From: Actinomycetota bacterium
GTDB lineage: Bacteria > Actinomycetota > Thermoleophilia > Solirubrobacterales > Solirubrobacteraceae
Assembly (NCBI GenBank): GCA_019348575.1
Contig: JAHWJE010000051.1
Span: 1 to 8,113, forward strand
Direction of reading: 5' to 3'
DNA length: 8,113 nucleotides
Part shown: piece by piece, positions 7,636-8,113 of the stretch
How the letters are laid out: each line of letters begins with the position of its first letter
Position numbering within the stretch: the first letter of the stretch is position 1
Translations under genes and position numbers: made by a program
The notes under the pieces: model-generated
What the model was told of the DNA's origin: nothing
Database searches by the model: none
What the model saw: only the letters and a program-made list of their open reading frames with translations

Positions 7636-8113
7636 TGCGGGTCGCGGTGCTCTGCGGCGGGCGCTCGTCGGAGCACGACGTCTCGCTCGCGAGCGGCGCG
7701 GGCGTCGCCGAGGGCCTGCGCGCCGGCGGCCACGAGGTGATACGGGTGACGCTCGAGCGCGACGGCACGTGGCGGCGCGACGGCGAGGAGCTCGCGCTGG
7801 CGCCGGGCCGCGGCCTGCTGGGGGCCGACGTCGCGTTTCCGGTCCTGCACGGCCCCTTCGGCGAGGACGGCACGGTGCAGGGGCTGCTCGAGCTGCTCGA
7901 CGTGCCGTACGTCGGGTCGGGCGTGCTGGCGTCGGCGGTCTGCCTGGACAAGGTCGTCGCCAAGGACCTCATGGCGCAGGCCGGCATCGCACAGGTCGAC
8001 TACGCGGGGGTCCGCGCCGCGCGCTGGGAGCAGGAGCGCGAGGCGGTGCTCGCCGAGCTGGGCGCGCTCGGCCTGCCGGTGTTCGTCAAGCCCGCGCGGC
8101 TGGGCTCGTCCGT
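7635..8113 (+). CDS. ddl: D-alanine--D-alanine ligase, N-terminal part (3' partial)
   Basis: The frame opens at ATG 7635 and is cut by the window end after 159 codons, about half of a normal Ddl. The enzyme joins two D-alanines using ATP in the cytoplasm, supplying the peptide end that PbpA later uses. Visible signatures are MRVAVLCGGRSSEHDVSL (1-18, with E13 matching the catalytic glutamate of E. coli DdlB), LHGPFGEDGTVQGLLE (71-86), PYVGSG (91-96), D105-K106, and the ATP-grasp start PVFVKPARLGSS (148-159) with K152. The N-terminal domain is compact: the HG-x-x-GEDG motif begins at residue 72. The start is fixed by homology from the first residue and by overlap with the bridging mini-ORF stop. 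No Shine-Dalgarno is clear. Its place right after pknB puts precursor supply in the same transcript as the wall sensor. Confidence 0.95.
   Translation, partial: MRVAVLCGGRSSEHDVSLASGAGVAEGLRAGGHEVIRVTLERDGTWRRDGEELALAPGRGLLGADVAFPVLHGPFGEDGTVQGLLELLDVPYVGSGVLASAVCLDKVVAKDLMAQAGIAQVDYAGVRAARWEQEREAVLAELGALGLPVFVKPARLGSS

Noticed and set aside
5099..7987. Very long antisense open frame (962 codons) opposite pbpA, pknB and ddl
   Set aside because: It crosses three genes with complete family motifs on the + strand. Its translation is Arg/Asp/Ala low complexity with no domain. This is the usual stop-free shadow in GC-rich DNA.

Overview
The window is one GC-rich chromosomal block, all on the + strand. 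It carries the actinobacterial cell-wall growth and Ser/Thr phosphorylation cluster: a partial unidentified gene, then fhaA, fhaB, pstP, rodA, pbpA, pknB and the start of ddl. Third codon positions are almost all G or C. The order fhaA-fhaB-pstP-rodA-pbpA-pknB is the known actinobacterial arrangement. Two differences from the Mycobacterium/Streptomyces versions, namely no pknA between pbpA and pknB and a D-Ala-D-Ala ligase directly after pknB, point to a deep-branching high-GC actinobacterium. Thermoleophilia/Solirubrobacterales is my guess. The taxonomy is inference from gene order and composition only.

Layout: 3-239 is the C-terminal end of an unrecognised protein. 284-1048 is FhaA (DUF3662 plus FHA). 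1049-1164 is the only sizeable gap (116 bases) and holds a likely promoter for the rest. 1165-1650 is FhaB (membrane anchor plus FHA). 1667-2905 is PstP (PP2C phosphatase with a transmembrane segment and an outer domain). 2905-4206 is RodA (SEDS glycosyltransferase). 4203-5645 is PbpA (class B transpeptidase). 5642-7615 is PknB (kinase, transmembrane segment, four PASTA repeats). 7635 to the window end is the N-terminal part of Ddl. No RNA genes, CRISPR array, mobile element or intrinsic terminator was seen.

How the parts fit: PknB senses cell-wall fragments with its external PASTA repeats and phosphorylates internal targets. PstP reverses this. FhaA and FhaB read phosphothreonines through their FHA domains. 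RodA polymerises glycan from lipid II and PbpA crosslinks it. Ddl makes the D-Ala-D-Ala end of the precursor that PbpA uses. Sensing, signalling, precursor supply and polymerisation are thus in one transcription unit.

The most unusual thing I see is at the gene junctions. From fhaB to ddl every gene is joined by a stop/start overlap. At the two junctions where the genes do not touch (fhaB-pstP and pknB-ddl), a 5- or 6-codon mini-ORF fills the gap, and its start overlaps the upstream stop while its stop overlaps the downstream start. Recognisable Shine-Dalgarno sequences occur only at the two 4-base ATGA overlaps. The two genes preceded by gaps (fhaA, fhaB) share a TAGNNT-N-AA-N-CCC motif just before the ATG, suggesting short-leader or near-leaderless promoters. 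Otherwise the gene content is a known cluster, not a new system.
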